From Taudactylus pleione (lineage: Eukaryota; Chordata; Amphibia; Anura; Myobatrachidae): a stretch of 64,000 nucleotides of DNA. Location of the stretch: assembly GCA_031769625.1 (NCBI GenBank), contig JAUIMM010000088.1, forward strand, positions 3,983,501-4,047,500, written 5' to 3'. The notes below the pieces were generated by a model. The model was not told the origin of the DNA, did not search any database, and saw only the letters and a program-made list of their open reading frames with translations. Shown in pieces: positions 12,170 to 24,889 of the stretch. Position 1 is the first letter of the stretch. Every line of letters starts with the position of its first letter. The translations under genes and the position numbers were made by a program.

Positions 12170-12490
12170 ACAAGGGATTTAAGATAGGCGTCGAAATACC
12201 GACGCCTATCTTAATCCCGACGCCGGAATCCAGGAGGACGCGTGCCCAAATGAAGGTATGCCGGGGGTGTTAGCCGCGGGGGGGGGGGGGGGAGGGTTAG
12301 GTTTAGGTCAGTTAGCGGAGTTAGGTTAGGGATAGGCACTCCTAGGGTTAGGTTGGGCTAAAAGAAGGAAGGGTTATGGGGAAGAAGGTGGAGGGTAAGT
12401 ATACTTATCCGACCCTGTCTGGATGCCAAACAACGGGATGCCGCTGTCGGTATTGTGAGAGGAGGCATTCCGACAGCCGTCATTACATGT
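12170..12490. repeat. telomere-like-core element
   Basis: Flanks with 'cgaaataccgacgcc' and 'gatgccgctgtcggtattgtg' surround a G-rich core with a poly-G run (12280-12292) and repeated gttaggttaggg. Confidence 0.65.
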
Positions 12491-13034
12491 CAGGGGTAGA
12501 CTCACCATTAAATGAATTGCCATAGAAGATTTTTAGTTGTTTTAGAAAATAATAAAGGATGATGCTCTCACTTGAGCTTCACAATAATGGAACGGGCACA
12601 CGGCATCTATTCACCCACTGCTCTGTAATGCTAGCGGTGCTCTCAACTTTCCCCCCTCCCCCCGCGGGACACTGAGGCACGTGGATGGGACGGCCGGACA
12701 GTGCCCAAAAAGCAAAACTGTCTCGGCCAAAGCAGGACTTGGGGTGGGGTGGGGGGGGGGGGCGCAAGAATGAGTTTGAGATCACAAGCTAGATTACTAA
12801 TACTCTGAGACACAGCACCCTTACTGGACAGTGCGAGTGGGATGCGGTAAGGATGCCGGACGTCACTATACTGACGCCAGAATACCGACGCCCCGACAAA
12901 CTATGTAAATAGTTTGTCTAGTTCCTCTATAATTACTATTAAAAAAATGACTATTTGCAATTGCTGATATCAGGTAATAAAACAGAATAACACGTGTAAA
13001 GCTGTCTATTTGCAGAGTTTTGTTGGACACTTAC

Positions 13035-13788
13035 CCAAAATCTTGACTGTCTGGCGATGACATTTCTCCCTGTTCTCAGCATTAGGTCCCCGCAGTGTAT
13101 TTTTGCTTTTCCACAACTTTTTGCTAATGAAGCCATAGAGGACAACCAGGCAGAACATGGGGCAGAAGAAGTAGACGGTGGTCACCCACATCATGATGTT
13201 GAGAAGCCCGGACTCAGCGGCGTACTTGGTGTAGGTGCACTCCCAGGAGCCAGTGTTATTCACCTTCACATTCTCCAGCAAGTTATAAAGAGGAGCTGCT
13301 GACAACAGGGCGACAACCCACAGGAGGACAATGACAATCTTCACCCTCCTCTTGGTAATGAAGACTTTGGCTCTCAGAGGAAAGCAGATGGCCAAGTACC
13401 TCTCAATGCTCAGGGCTGTGATGTGCAGGATGGTGGAGTAGGTGCAAGCTTCACTGATCAGGCAGAGGAACTTACAGAGGAACCCACCAAAGATCCAAGA
13501 GGTGGACATCCACAGGCGGTACAAGTCGAAGGGCAAGCAGAGGAGGATGATGATGTCGGACACTGCCATGCTGGACAGGTAGAAGTTTGTGGTGGTCTTC
13601 ATCTCTTTGTACGTCCTGATGATGAGGATGGTGATAGTGTTCCCTATGAGCCCGGCCACCATGATTACTAGGCAGATCACCGTCATGGGGATGAGTGTTT
13701 GGATAGTGAAAAAGGAACACAAGTTCTCTGTACAAGGTGGAAGAGTGCTATAGCCATTAGTGACCACACTGGAATAATTCTCCATCAC
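13035..13788 (-). CDS. MLNR: motilin receptor, coding exon 1 (N-terminus to third intracellular loop)
   Basis: This exon encodes residues 1-251 plus the first base of codon 252. The ATG is at 13788-13786 and the donor GTAAGT starts at 13034, so splicing is in phase 1. Landmarks of a rhodopsin-like GPCR are Asn50 in TM1 (GLIGN), Asp78 in TM2 (AVSD), Cys105 and Cys184 as the expected extracellular disulphide, ERY at 129-131, Trp157 in TM4 and Pro210 in TM5. Asn-X-Ser/Thr sites occur at NYS near the N-terminus and NTG in loop 2. The receptor is expected to bind motilin and signal through Gq at the plasma membrane of gut smooth muscle and neurons. That role is inferred from the family and has not been tested here. 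Confidence 0.95.
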
Positions 13789-14504
13789 TGGACCCAGGAG
13801 AGGTGCAGCCAGATCACACTTCTTACACTTTGCTGGGTAAATTTTAATTTTTTTTTTTAATCAAGCCTGGATAGCATTGAATGGTCAATCAAAAGCCTCT
13901 GGGAGCTGGAAGTCTTCACCTTGCTAGTACCCCTCACTATGGTACATCTCTCCAGGAGATCAGTCAGCCAGGAACATTGTGGATGGACTATGAAAAGCAG
14001 CAGAATTGCTGCCTCTTGTGGCTTCTCCTCCCTCTGAGTGTTGAAGATCTGTATAGACTGGGTTAGATATGAGCACACCACACCCCTTAGAAATACACTT
14101 GTGCTCTGTGTGTGATGATTAGGCTGGTACTGCCTTATAGAGCTTGTTAAATTGTGGATCTTAATATTTTGTCCTGCTTGCAGATGCATAATATTTGGAG
14201 TATCACTGTATGCACAGGAAAGGCTACATAAGGCTCTCCTAATCTTTACAATATAATCTGCAAAGGATAAGAACATTCTACCTTCATATTCTGCTGTATG
14301 AACTCATTACATGTACTCCCAGCTGTATCTAGTGGGAGTCACTGGGGACCAGCCCTCAGTCCAAACAAATAAATGTTTCCTTAAATTGAGGAAATTTACA
14401 GAAGGACACAATCTACTGTAATGAAAACATTAAATTAAATCCTTCCTGTGCTTTGGTATGAAACTACAGTCTGAATTGATGTGGGAAGTAGAATGGGGTA
14501 TAGT
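13789..14504. other. region 5' of MLNR
   Basis: This holds the presumed 5' UTR and promoter of MLNR (minus strand). A T-rich run lies at 13849-13859. I cannot place a transcription start or a TATA box with confidence. Confidence 0.4.
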
Positions 14505-14810
14505 CAAATTACCGACGGCCAGGATGCCGGCCGTCAGAATCCCGACTAGGGATTAAAGAAAGGCACCGAAATCGAGACAGCCGGCATCCCAAATGAAGGT
14601 AAGCGGGGACAGGTTAGGTGCGGAGGGAGGGGGGAAGGGCTAGGTTTAGGCATCCCCGGGGGGAGTTAGGGTTAGGCACTGGGGGGAGGTTAGGGTTAGG
14701 CACCACTAAGGGAGGGTTAGGGGGGGAGAGGGGTAGGGTTAATATACTTACGACCCCCTGTCGGGATTTTCGGCATGCCGCTGACGGGATTTTCTGAGCA
14801 GTCGGTATAT
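14505..14810. repeat. telomere-like-core element
   Basis: The left end taccgacggccaggatgcc and the right end gcagtcggtata are inverted relatives. The core repeats gttagggttaggcac. It is the cleanest short member of the family in this window. Confidence 0.7.
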
Positions 14811-16430
14811 ATTGTTGGTTGTATTGTATTCTGTGTATTTTACTGTTATAAAATGTCTGCATAAGTCCAGTTGTACTTACTCTTCTGAGAGCTATTATAT
14901 AAAGTTTGCCCTGTTTGTTTGGAAAGCAACACAGGTTCTTCTTATTACATATTGAGCATATACTACTTGTTTCTACTGGTATCAACCTGGTGCATATAGC
15001 TCTGTCCTCTCCTAGCACTTCCTGAGATACATCCAGCTCTGCCAGCTAAATGCATTTCACACCTGTGCCTATGGCACAAAAGCTACCATCTCTCAATCAC
15101 CCCCTCAGTCTTTGTGAGCATCCACTAATCCACCACACATACTGTAACACTCACCTGTTACCCTGATGTTTCTTCCAGCCTTTGGGGCTGATGCTGTTGA
15201 AGTTATGCCTGTTTGCAGAGTGTAGCATACGTTTTTGTGCTACGCATGGTCTTGAACGGAGTATACACAAGTTACAGGCGATGAAGACTTATGTGCATTT
15301 CAGTTGCATCCACAGGAGGGTACAGGGATGGAAGATCTACAGTGTCTAGATAGCAGTCAATAGATCAACACCAGATTGTGGACATAGAAATGGTCGACAG
15401 AATGTCAGCATGGACTTACGTCGACATGGTCAAAAGGTCACCGCAAGTGATCGACACAGAAAAGGTGGCTGTAGCAAATCAGACACACAGCTATATCCAG
15501 CAGTCCAGTACATGAATACAGAGTACAGCCTGTGATATTTGCAGATAACAGAAGATTATGAATGCAGGCTGCTATAACCAGAGGACGTGTACTGCAAATA
15601 GGAACATTCTAGGTGCAGATTCCAGAGAATCACAGGACGGTCACTTGTAATAGGCTATTTGCAGTTAGAGGTATGTATAACAGGTAGCATATATATAGTA
15701 CTTGGCACAGGTGATCTCTATTTGCTTTCCCCTCATAGTATCCTCATAGTATCCTCATAGCACAGTCATAACATATGTGAAAATACCAGATGCAATCTGC
15801 TTCTACTTATAGTACTGGCCGTGCTCATTTAAACTTAGAGCTGCCACCCAGATTCCAGGAGTCCCAGGGCGAATTGATGATCAGGATCAGATGGGAACAA
15901 GCCTTAGTTCCACATCTTCCCTTAGAATCATTTTATTTATACTTTTTTTCTCCAGTATCAACAACATCTGCAAGTGTGAGAACTAGTAGCCTGTTGGGGT
16001 TCATAAAGAAATGTTGTAAACAAGCATCAGAAACCAGTACAAGCAGAAATAGCTAGAATGGTTCGTGAGTGACAGCCCTTGGTCAGCTAATCTATGGAAG
16101 ACTGAAGAGCGGAACGGTCACAACCAAGGAGGAGTTGGGAATGTGTAGGAGCACAGACAGGAAGAAAACAGGAAGGATTACTGCACAGGCTTAAGCTTAG
16201 GTCACTTATGCGCACTGCAAGGGCCAGCGCATGCGGAGGGATCCGAGTGGAACCTTCTTCCAATCCGGAACCTTTTCCTATAGGAGGTCGCTTAGCGTGA
16301 TAAGACCAGGGCTATTTTTCAGCAGAAACAAGCAGGAACTCTCATTAACTATGATGTAATGTCCTGGGCCAAAATGTATTTTCCATAAGGTAAGTTTTAT
16401 TTTAAAGTCCCTTTTGAGTGCATTCTGTTC
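14811..16430. other. intergenic, no gene recognised
   Basis: Intergenic sequence. Around 15365-15470 is a patch with repeated 'gtcgacatggtca'-type words, related to the element at 36330-37080. No supported ORF, RNA gene or exon was found. Confidence 0.5.
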
Positions 16431-16436
16431 TAAGTA

Positions 16437-16499
<63 letters not shown>

Positions 16500-16905
16500 T
16501 ACATTTGAAAAAGCTTTTCAGGGAGATTGTGGAAGCAACACCTATGAGCGTGGCGGTAAAGTGGGCGTGTACTGCTACATCTGAGGGGCGTATCATAAGA
16601 GTGATTTACATCCAAATGTAAATGAGCCCCAAAGCAGTTAATAAGATCTACTTGTTGATGAAGACACACTGATACTTCTCAGTAAATACATGTAGCCATA
16701 GGGATCATTGTGCATTATAACCAATGCAGGGAAATTATACTAATGATCCCATTTGAATGTATATATCTCTGCTTTTTCTTTTATATAACAGTGCCATAAT
16801 GGGGGTAAGGTGAAATGAGAGAGATTGCCAGACTCTTCAGGGAGACAGGGAGTTGCTGCTATTTCAAGGAGTTTCCCTGACAATGAGGGAGAGTTGGCAA
16901 GTATG

Positions 16906-16948
<43 letters not shown>
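16437..16948. repeat. CATACTTGC-family MITE bracketed by (AT)n
   Basis: The block 16497-16905 is a copy, in opposite orientation, of the element at 47294-47954, matching on both sides of its nested insert. Where that copy has CATACTTG/CAAGTATG termini, this one has AT microsatellites (16437-16496 and 16909-16948). The repeats probably grew from the terminal ATAC/GTAT words. Confidence 0.7.
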
Positions 16949-16950
<2 letters not shown>

Positions 16951-17452
16951 CACACATACTTGCATATACATACATATATACATACATATATTTTTCCCCT
17001 TTTCATGTGATGCCCTGGGGATGGTACATGGCTGGAATTTTTTGGGGTACCTTGCTTCTCGGAAGTGAACCCCTTAATGTTAGGGACGCCAGTATAGAGG
17101 AGCCTTGATGATGGCCTGGCGCTTATACATATATTTGCAAATGTATGTAACCAATACCTCTCAATCTCTATTATCATGTAGGATTTAAGTATTTTTTATT
17201 GATTTTGCTGCAGTGTGCTGGAGGGCAAATCCCTTTTTTTCTTTTTTCAGTGTAAACCCCGCCCTTTACAAGCACCTGTGCTGTCATACTTTTTGTTAAC
17301 TTAGCACATACCTTTTATTTTTATTTTCAAAGTATACTTTTTTTAGTGTAGTGTAAATATGTTAATAAGCAGTAATGTATGTTGCAGCTATTGTACAGTA
17401 TGGGCCTACTGTACTTTATATTAATATCAGTATGCAAGCTAGTTTTGTCATT

Positions 17453-18296
17453 TAGGGGGGTGTTCAATTAGGCTGCGAAAAGTCAAAATTGGCGATAAAC
17501 GTCATTTTCGCATGTTTCAATTATCCCCATATTCAATTTCAAAGACTTTTCTCAGGTTCGAAAATTCTTTGGAAAAAAACGGGGATAAGTTTTCACCGTG
17601 TTTTAAATGGTGAAAAAAAGTGCTGAATTGGGGTTTAGGGGTGCAGGCTTAAAAAAAATAGCCTGCACCCCTGGGAATATCATTTAAAAATAAACTGTCA
17701 AAAAAGTTTGAAAAAAAATAGATACACCCCAAAAAAATTTATTAAAAATTTGGGGTGATAAAAAAAAAAGTGGAAACAGTGTTTTAAAATAGGGAAATAG
17801 CTTCAGGGGTGTTCTGCAAATATGCGTCATGTGTTTTCTAGAATAGGCTATTAGTGGCAGGTGCATTTTTGCAGAATTTAAAAAAAACTACTTTAGGGAC
17901 TTAAAAATATGCTAGTACCCATTTTTATGTAACCCAAATTGATGGGACCACTAAAAATAAATAAATAACATAAGTGCTCTTCTGCATCACTTCAATGTCG
18001 GGAAAAAACACCTGCCACGTCTATTTAAAAACCCCTTTCTTTTGCAGGCAAAAACAGGGGTACCCTTAGTTATCCCCATTTCTGGACATCTTTAGGGGGG
18101 TCCTACAATTAATTCCCGAAAATTCCTGTTTTTTTTTTTCGTAGCTCCCAATTCGCCGGGTCCCGTTTTTGCTGATTTTAAATTGAATACGGGGATAAAG
18201 CGGGTACGCGCCAGATACTTTATCCCAGGAAAATCTCCAATGTGGAGCGAAAAGTCCAGCACGGACTTTTCGTTCCTATATTGAATACGGCTCATA
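17453..18296. repeat. TTAGGGGGGT-type MITE-like block
   Basis: Two starts of the form TTAGGGGGGT (17453 and 18091) are followed by 'caatta'. The right side ends 'tattgaatacggctca', and its complement resembles the left end. The internal palindrome gcaggcttaaa/tagcctgc is visible. A leading TTA fits a Harbinger-type target, but boundaries are not firm. Confidence 0.45.
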
Positions 18297-18449
18297 GATT
18301 TTAAAGCTCTACTTCTTTAATGTTGTAGGATGATAAATTCTTGTTGTATAAAATTGAAATCCCAAACAAACAAAAATGTTTAACAAATATATAACTTCAC
18401 TTAGGACAACAGTGGAGATGGAGAGGGCATTTAAGAGCACGCTGCACTG

Positions 18450-18625
18450 AAAATGCAGCCAACACTCAGCCAAACCCCTCCCCTTCCCAACCCTACTAAT
18501 TTAGCCCTCCCTCCCCTGCCCACTCATCCCAGATTACCCCTCCCGACCTGGGCCAATCCATCCAAATTACCCCTCCCTCCTTTGCCCACTCCTAGTAAAT
18601 TACCCCTCCCTCACCTCTTGGAAGA
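18450..18625. repeat. cytosine-rich minisatellite
   Basis: Imperfect tandem copies of 'aattacccctccctcc..tgcccactc'. The Pro-rich open frame here is a by-product of composition. Confidence 0.7.
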
Positions 18626-18699
18626 GCAGTCTGCACGGTCCCTGGCCTTGGCAAGGACTCCAGGTAATATGTACTTGAAATGATTTATAATGTAGCAAT

Positions 18700-21060
18700 A
18701 TGTCCTTTATTGTAACTAGCATGTACTGTATGTGTGTAGGTCTACATGGTAGTGTTGATAAGGTTGAGCATATAATATTTGAAAAACAGGCCCTTGTTTA
18801 CATAATCACAATTGATAATTATCTGAAATAATAACGTGCACAATAATATTGTGCCTATGTCTTGATGGTGTAATCATTATAATTGGACATTGCTTCAGGT
18901 TTGTATTAGACATTTTACAATTTCATATGCCTACACTCTTTACAATGTGTTGACAATTAAATACAAAGAGAAGGCAACCTTGGCTTTGGTGCATGATAAA
19001 GCATACTTGAGGTGTCTCCATGTTATTTATACCCATGAAAAAGCCAAATATTTGAAATGTCTCCACAGTCGTCCATAAAAAAAAGGAACCGTGAGGCCTT
19101 TACCCAGAGCACTTTGTTTTGGTTTGACAAACCACTATTTAGACCAGCATCATCATATGCTCACTACTATTTCATGTTGTTAAATCATAATTACAAATTT
19201 GTGGGCAACATTATAATTTGCCTCTAAACACTCAAAAAAATGGTTAGAAGGCGAGAGTTTACACACGCACAGTAGTATTACACCTTGTGTTTTTTTTCAC
19301 TGTTTGTAGAAGCATTCAGTATTCCTAATTAAACATTAAGCTCCAGTTGTAATGTCTCAATTATGTGATCTGTGCCATGCCACAGCCCAACACAGGCCTT
19401 GTGTAGCTGTTAGTGTTTGAGACATTTGCCCTTATTAACACTTGTCTATCTCTTATTTAATAACAAACATATAGTGGCCTACCCTCTTACCTAGCCTATA
19501 TCCTGAGGCCATGGCACTTTAGCTAATGTACTTTTTTTGGTGTCTGCTATTATTTAATTTTCAAGGGAGGGCACAAATGCAGATTTGCACCCTGTTCAGC
19601 CTTTTTTAAATTTTTTACAATGTGTTTCTTAGCATAAATGCAATGTGTAGGACTTGGTTTGGTTTAACTTGTAAACAAGGCTTCCTCAATTTTTGGGGTT
19701 TGGGGCAAGATAATGGGAATGTCTATAGATATGTATTTTTAACATTTTATTTTTTTAATTTTTTTAGGGATTTTGGTTTTGGACATTTTTGTTACAATAC
19801 ATTACTGCAATGTGCACCTACCCCTGTCCCTGTTTAGATCATTTAAGTTTGTAAAACTTGGCCCAGGCATGTTCTGATGTGTACTTATTTTTCTGCTAGA
19901 GCTCAGCTTCGTTGCCCCCTTTCCCCCTTTTTTTTCTTATAATTTTTTTTTAAGTTTACAATGTTTTTGGTGTAAGGAGCCATTTTATAAAAATAATACT
20001 TTATTATATTATCTACAGATCCACGGATGGTGAATGCTGTCCTCATCCAGGAGCTCTGTTTGGCCAGGCAATATATGGGCCACCTGGATGGATGTTTCGA
20101 AAGAATTCTTTCGACTTTGGAGCAGCCCTGATTTTTTAGTTAGTTTTATGTTTGTTTAATTTTTATTATATTTGTGCCACAATTAAATATTATTTTGTTA
20201 CTACCACAGACTCCATATTAATTGTTTATGAAGTTTAGAATCAAGTTGGCCAAATGTTTGTATTTTTTGCTTGGTTATTCACATACTTTATAAATTTCAT
20301 ATTTACACATGCATTCATAATTCAATGGCTAACTGTAACACCACATTTGTGGTTGTTTTTTGCAAAACAGGCGTGATTGTTTGTTTTTATCAATATTTTT
20401 GATTTGTGCATATTTTTACATTTAAAAAAGATTAGAAAATAATTTTAAAACAAAAAAAGGTTTCCCATATCTAGCATAGCTTCCTAAAGCTTGTGTAAAT
20501 CTGGGACCCTTAAGTGTTTTGTTGTATTAATTTGGCTAAAAAAGCCTGTCTAGGCTTAAACCCACTTGTGACAAAAGTGCAATCCATATTACATCAAACA
20601 CACATTTAGAAAACAAATGTTTAAAGGGGTGTTCATATTGTTTCCCTTTACACTCCAAAGATACAATGTATGTGATGTGGAAATGTTCCATTTATGAACA
20701 AAAATTACAGGCAAACACACAAAAATGTGCAAACATAATATTTTTTGACAAAAGGATATACACAAAACAAAGGTTGCTAAATCAACAATCAAGAGCTGGT
20801 CGAAGATGGAGAATCACAACATGTTGGTACAATCTATCCAAAGTGTTGTTTGGCAAAATGCAACATACAATGGTATTGAGAATGTGTTGTACATGTTTTT
20901 GGGAAGGTAAAAATTGGGTAGGGAGACCAAAAAATAAATAAAAAAAAATTTGTAACATACATGGCATAAATTCAAAAGTAAAACATTGTTAATCATCTAA
21001 ACAGAAATGTCCGAAATATGGTACTTAAATATTAAAAACAATGCTCCAATGTGAAATACA
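18700..21060. other. AT-rich stretch left of the Harbinger transposase
   Basis: I see no host exon. Part is probably the 3' flank of the Harbinger element, whose left terminal repeat I could not locate. Long T and A runs are frequent. Confidence 0.4.
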
Positions 21061-21064
21061 TACC

Positions 21065-22209
21065 TGAAAAACCGAGCAACCACAGCATTGCGGATGGCCC
21101 CTCTGAACACTCTCATGCCACCTACCTCACGGGGGCCATCCTCTGGCAAGGCATCCCCTGGCTGCATTGGGACTCGACTCCTTATGGCGATGTTATGAAA
21201 TATCCCTCACAGGACCACAATCTTGGAAACCATATCCGACGAATACAATATTTCGCCACCAGAGCGGTGGAGGCATCTGAATCGGCCCTTTAAGAGGCCA
21301 ATACAGTGCTCCACCACCTGCCTGTTGGCAGTAAACATGGCATTATATCATGTTTGTGGCCCTAGTGAGGGGGCCAAATAAGGAGTCAGCAGCCAGGGCG
21401 TGCAAGGATATCCACTGTCTTCTGCACCAAAAGATCCTGACAAATACATATAAATAAAATACAGTCACATGAACTTCACTTGACTAACACAAACACATAT
21501 TTTACTTACCCAGAAGCCACGCGTCACCAGCTTGCAGTGTGGATAATTTTTGCCAAATCCCTGATTGCTGTATTATGAATGCATCATGTGCACTTCCTGG
21601 AAATTTGGAATTCAGGGACAGGATCTGGAGGGAGGCATCACATAGCACCATCACATTCAAGGAATGGTAATGCTTTCTGTTCCTGTATATATGCTTGTGC
21701 AATGCAGGAGGCTGAAGGGCTATGTGAGTGCCATCCACTACTCCTATGATGTGTGGAAAGCCAGCAATGTCCCTAAACTGCTGCTTTACCACACCAAGGG
21801 CTTCCATATCCAAAGGCATACTAATAAAATGTCCAATATGCTTAAAAAAAGCATCTATGACACACCTCAGGATCCTAGAAAAGGATGGCTGAGAGATGCC
21901 ACCCACCAGACCCACAATGGTCTGGAAGGACCCTGAGGTGCAGAAATGTAACACCGACATAAGCTGCGTTAGTGGTGGTATTGCTGTAGGAATGTCAATT
22001 TGACTTTCTAGATCACTCTCTATTAATGAGAGAGTGTCTAGGATAATGCTGGGTGGGAGGCGGTAGGTTCTTAACACATCATCTGGCATTCCAAAAAGGG
22101 TGACACATGTTCTATATATCTGGGGCCTTGCACTCCTCCTATGCCTACGCCTAGGAGGATGATTAGGTAGGTAGGAGTGTGAGAGCAGGGAGACTACCAA
22201 CTCTCCCAT
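21065..22209 (-). pseudogene. PIF/Harbinger (HARBI1-like) transposase, two exons, two in-frame stops
   Basis: Exon 1 (22209-21510) encodes 233 residues with the first catalytic Asp in VVDGTHI (about D159) and PGSAHDA. It ends in a GTAAGT donor. After a roughly 86-bp intron, exon 2 (21421-21065) supplies DSGYP (second Asp) and RQVVEHCIG (Glu), spaced as about DD35E. Exon 2 has TGA codons at 21350-21348 and 21209-21207, so this copy cannot make full-length transposase. The first stop sits where the family usually has Arg-Tyr-Asn, consistent with CGA to TGA decay. DDE transposases of this family cut at TWA sites. The gene is divergent from the Myb-like gene at 23171-24404, the usual two-gene Harbinger arrangement. 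Confidence 0.88.
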
Positions 22210-22486
22210 GGCTCTCTGAAATGTGTGAGAAAATAATGTTGGCTGATAATGAACAAAAACAACTACAAAGTTAACTTCAGCAGAATGATGCAGATTCTTA
22301 CAGGGTTGGAGAGTGACATTTTGGATTCCTCATACATGTTTTGGTTTGGACATTAAAAAAAAAAACATACCAAAGCAAAAAAAACATGGCCTTCTATAAA
22401 TGTAATACAGAAAATGAAGTAGACAGCAAAAACAGAGCGTGTTTTTTTTTTTTAATACAAACACAACAAAAAAAAATTAATTAACC

Positions 22487-22757
22487 ATAAAAGCACTTAC
22501 TGGAAAACATGTCAGGTTAAGGCAAAAACAAAACTACAGATGCATGCAGTACTCAGATGTACTTACCAGGGAGAACAAATAAGGATGCTTGATAAAGCTG
22601 TAACCAAATATAAAGCCAAACAACAACTACAGAAAAGAAACAAAAATAAACAATAACCATTTGGTATTATCCAAAAACACTTACTGGAAACATGTCAGGT
22701 TAAGGCAAAAACAAAATAACAGATGCTTGCAGTACTCAGATGTACTTACCAGGCTGA
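22487..22757. repeat. duplicated ~86-bp module between the Harbinger genes
   Basis: 22487-22572 and 22673-22757 are near-identical direct copies sharing 'catgtcaggttaaggcaaaa' and 'gcagtactcagatgtacttacc'. Read on the minus strand they contain GGTAAGTAC, which looks like a splice donor. They lie in the shared upstream region of the two divergent genes and may be promoter or 5' non-coding exon duplications. Confidence 0.75.
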
Positions 22758-23170
22758 AAAGCCAACAAGATATTGTGCCAACACTTCAACAAACACCAGC
22801 CAACAACCATTAATAACGCGCAAGTAATGACCTAAACCTTAAATATTGTGCAAACTCCTGCCCTTTTTTTTTTTTTAAGGTGGTGATTTGATAATTAAAA
22901 AAACACAAATAAATAAAAAAGTCAAAAACCGTACCTACAGCCCTCACCACATAAGCAATGATGCGTACACAACCAATCATGCATAAGCATCTATAAATAC
23001 GCCTTAAACCAACACTAGTACTCATGCTTTCTGCATAATTCAGACCATGAAAACCAGACACCAGCTCAATTAAGTAAGTTTCTTTACCAATGTTTGCACT
23101 TGACACTAAAACGAATGACAATATGAATTATACATGCTTCACAAACTAAACTACAAATGTACGTTTTGTA

Positions 23171-24404
23171 GGTGTAGACCCTCAACATGCACAAGAGACT
23201 GAGGAGGAGGCTGACACAAGCCAACAAAGGGTGAGGCCTCCACTCATGAGGAAGGAGTTGGAGGTGTTGGTTACTATGTGCATGGACAATATTGTCCATG
23301 CACCCCGAAATATGGGGGCTGCACAGAAAGAAGGGATATGGGACGAGATAGGCAGGGCTGTCAATATGGCGGGGACCAGGCACCGAACCAATGGGGAGGT
23401 TCGAAGACGGTACGGTATTGCTATTATGAATGTGGTTTGCTATTTGAAGTGTAAAATTTAACATAGTAATTGAAAGACTAATTTTTAAAAAAACATTGAC
23501 AGATGGACAGACTTCAAGTATCGGCTGAAGAGGAAGCTAGCAAATAGGGCTGACCATGCCTTGGGGACAGGTGGTGGTTCCACCCCTGAGTCCCTCACAT
23601 TAACATCTTTGGAAGAGATGGCTCAGTGGTGTGTTGAGGAAGAGGAGGTAGTCGGCGTGTCCAATATGGACACGGACATGCCCGATTTTGCAGCTCCACA
23701 TGGTAGAGAAGGTAATTTTTTGATTTTAAACACCCATCACAAACCAAACAAAATTAAAAAAAAAACAATACCAAAGCCGATTTTGCTTATTAACAGAACC
23801 AGAGGAGGAACAGCCTGCTCCTAAGGTGAGGGCTGGGCCCAGCAGATATGGAGGCTCTGCAGGGGATGACCCAATTTCACCATCTGGGGATCCTGTGGAG
23901 CCCACTCCCGGGGCACCACCCGCCCAGGCCTTGTCCCTCCTCACCAAGTTGGTCAACCAGACTCAGGAGAATACATCTGTTCTGCTGAGGATGGAGGCAA
24001 CTCTGGTGAGGATGGATGCCACTCTGCTGAGGGTGGCAGAGGCCTTGGAGACATCTGCTGTGGCCCAGATTCGGATGGCTGATGCCCAGGAGCAGGCAAA
24101 CAGAATTGCCATGTTGGAGCGACCCTCCCTTCCGGAATTTCCAGCAAGGACCACCACCTCTGGCAGCCCATCAGGCAGACCCCAAACTATGGCGAGCCCT
24201 ATGCCTAGGCCAGAGCCAATACCATCAAGCTCTGGCCAGGCCAGTCGGCGCGTTACACGCCAGTCGACTGTTGCGGAGCTGAATCTTCAGCCGAGGCATA
24301 AAAACGCCGCAAATAGCACTGCCTATCTCGACCTTCAGCGATTCATGTGCAGTCCCCATATTTCTTGTAACCCATACCGCCATCTCCTTTTTCGTGATTT
24401 TTAA
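23171..24404 (+). CDS. Harbinger Myb/SANT-like accessory protein
   Basis: Three coding blocks can be joined: about 23171-23409, 23503-23711 and 23796-24404. Donors (GTACGG, GTAATT) and acceptors (ACAG, AACAG) keep one open frame to the TAA at 24402-24404. The first two blocks give a trihelix/Myb-like domain: RKELEVLV, IWDEIGRAV, then EVRRRWTDFKYRLKRKL. An acidic linker (CVEEEEVV) and a C-terminal helix-rich region with repeated 'LLRMEATLVRMDATLLRV' follow. In known Harbinger systems such a protein carries the transposase to the nucleus and binds the element ends. No stop or frameshift is seen, unlike the transposase. The true start, probably in an upstream exon, is not resolved. Confidence 0.78.
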
Positions 24405-24889
24405 ATGTTTATTCATTTAAAGTTATTGTTTTTATTTTGTTTGCAAACAAATGTTTCAGGCCAGGAATTTAAATGGGTCAAAATTATGCTACAAAAACAG
24501 AAATAAAATACATTGAAAAATAAAAATTTGGACTTTGGAAAATTTTCATTTGTAATATAACTGACAAATATACATGGTTAGTAAACACAGGAAAAAGCCA
24601 TTTGATTATAAAAAAAAACAACTGCTGTCAAAAAAATGCAAAAGTAATGTACCTATTTATATATAAACACATATGCTAAGGCATCAATAGAAATTTGGTT
24701 ATTTAAGATAATTCGCAAATGCAAATGCCCCGGAATACTTGGTCAACCAATTATCCCTGTTATTAGCAACAACTTAGACGATTATTAGGTGCTTGCATTG
24801 TGTGGTTACAAATAGAAACATCACTCCTAACATCAGTTACATTAGATAGTATTGAATCTACTATGGGGCTTGCAGTAGCCCATACCCTA

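Noticed and set aside
13057..13671. Plus-strand ORFs across MLNR exon 1
   Set aside because: They are antisense shadows of the GPCR coding frame.
13035..13788. GHSR (ghrelin receptor) as identity of the GPCR
   Set aside because: The TM6-TM7 stretch and C-terminal tail (GRIIYANT, LISKKYR) and the FNDC3A neighbour favour the motilin receptor.
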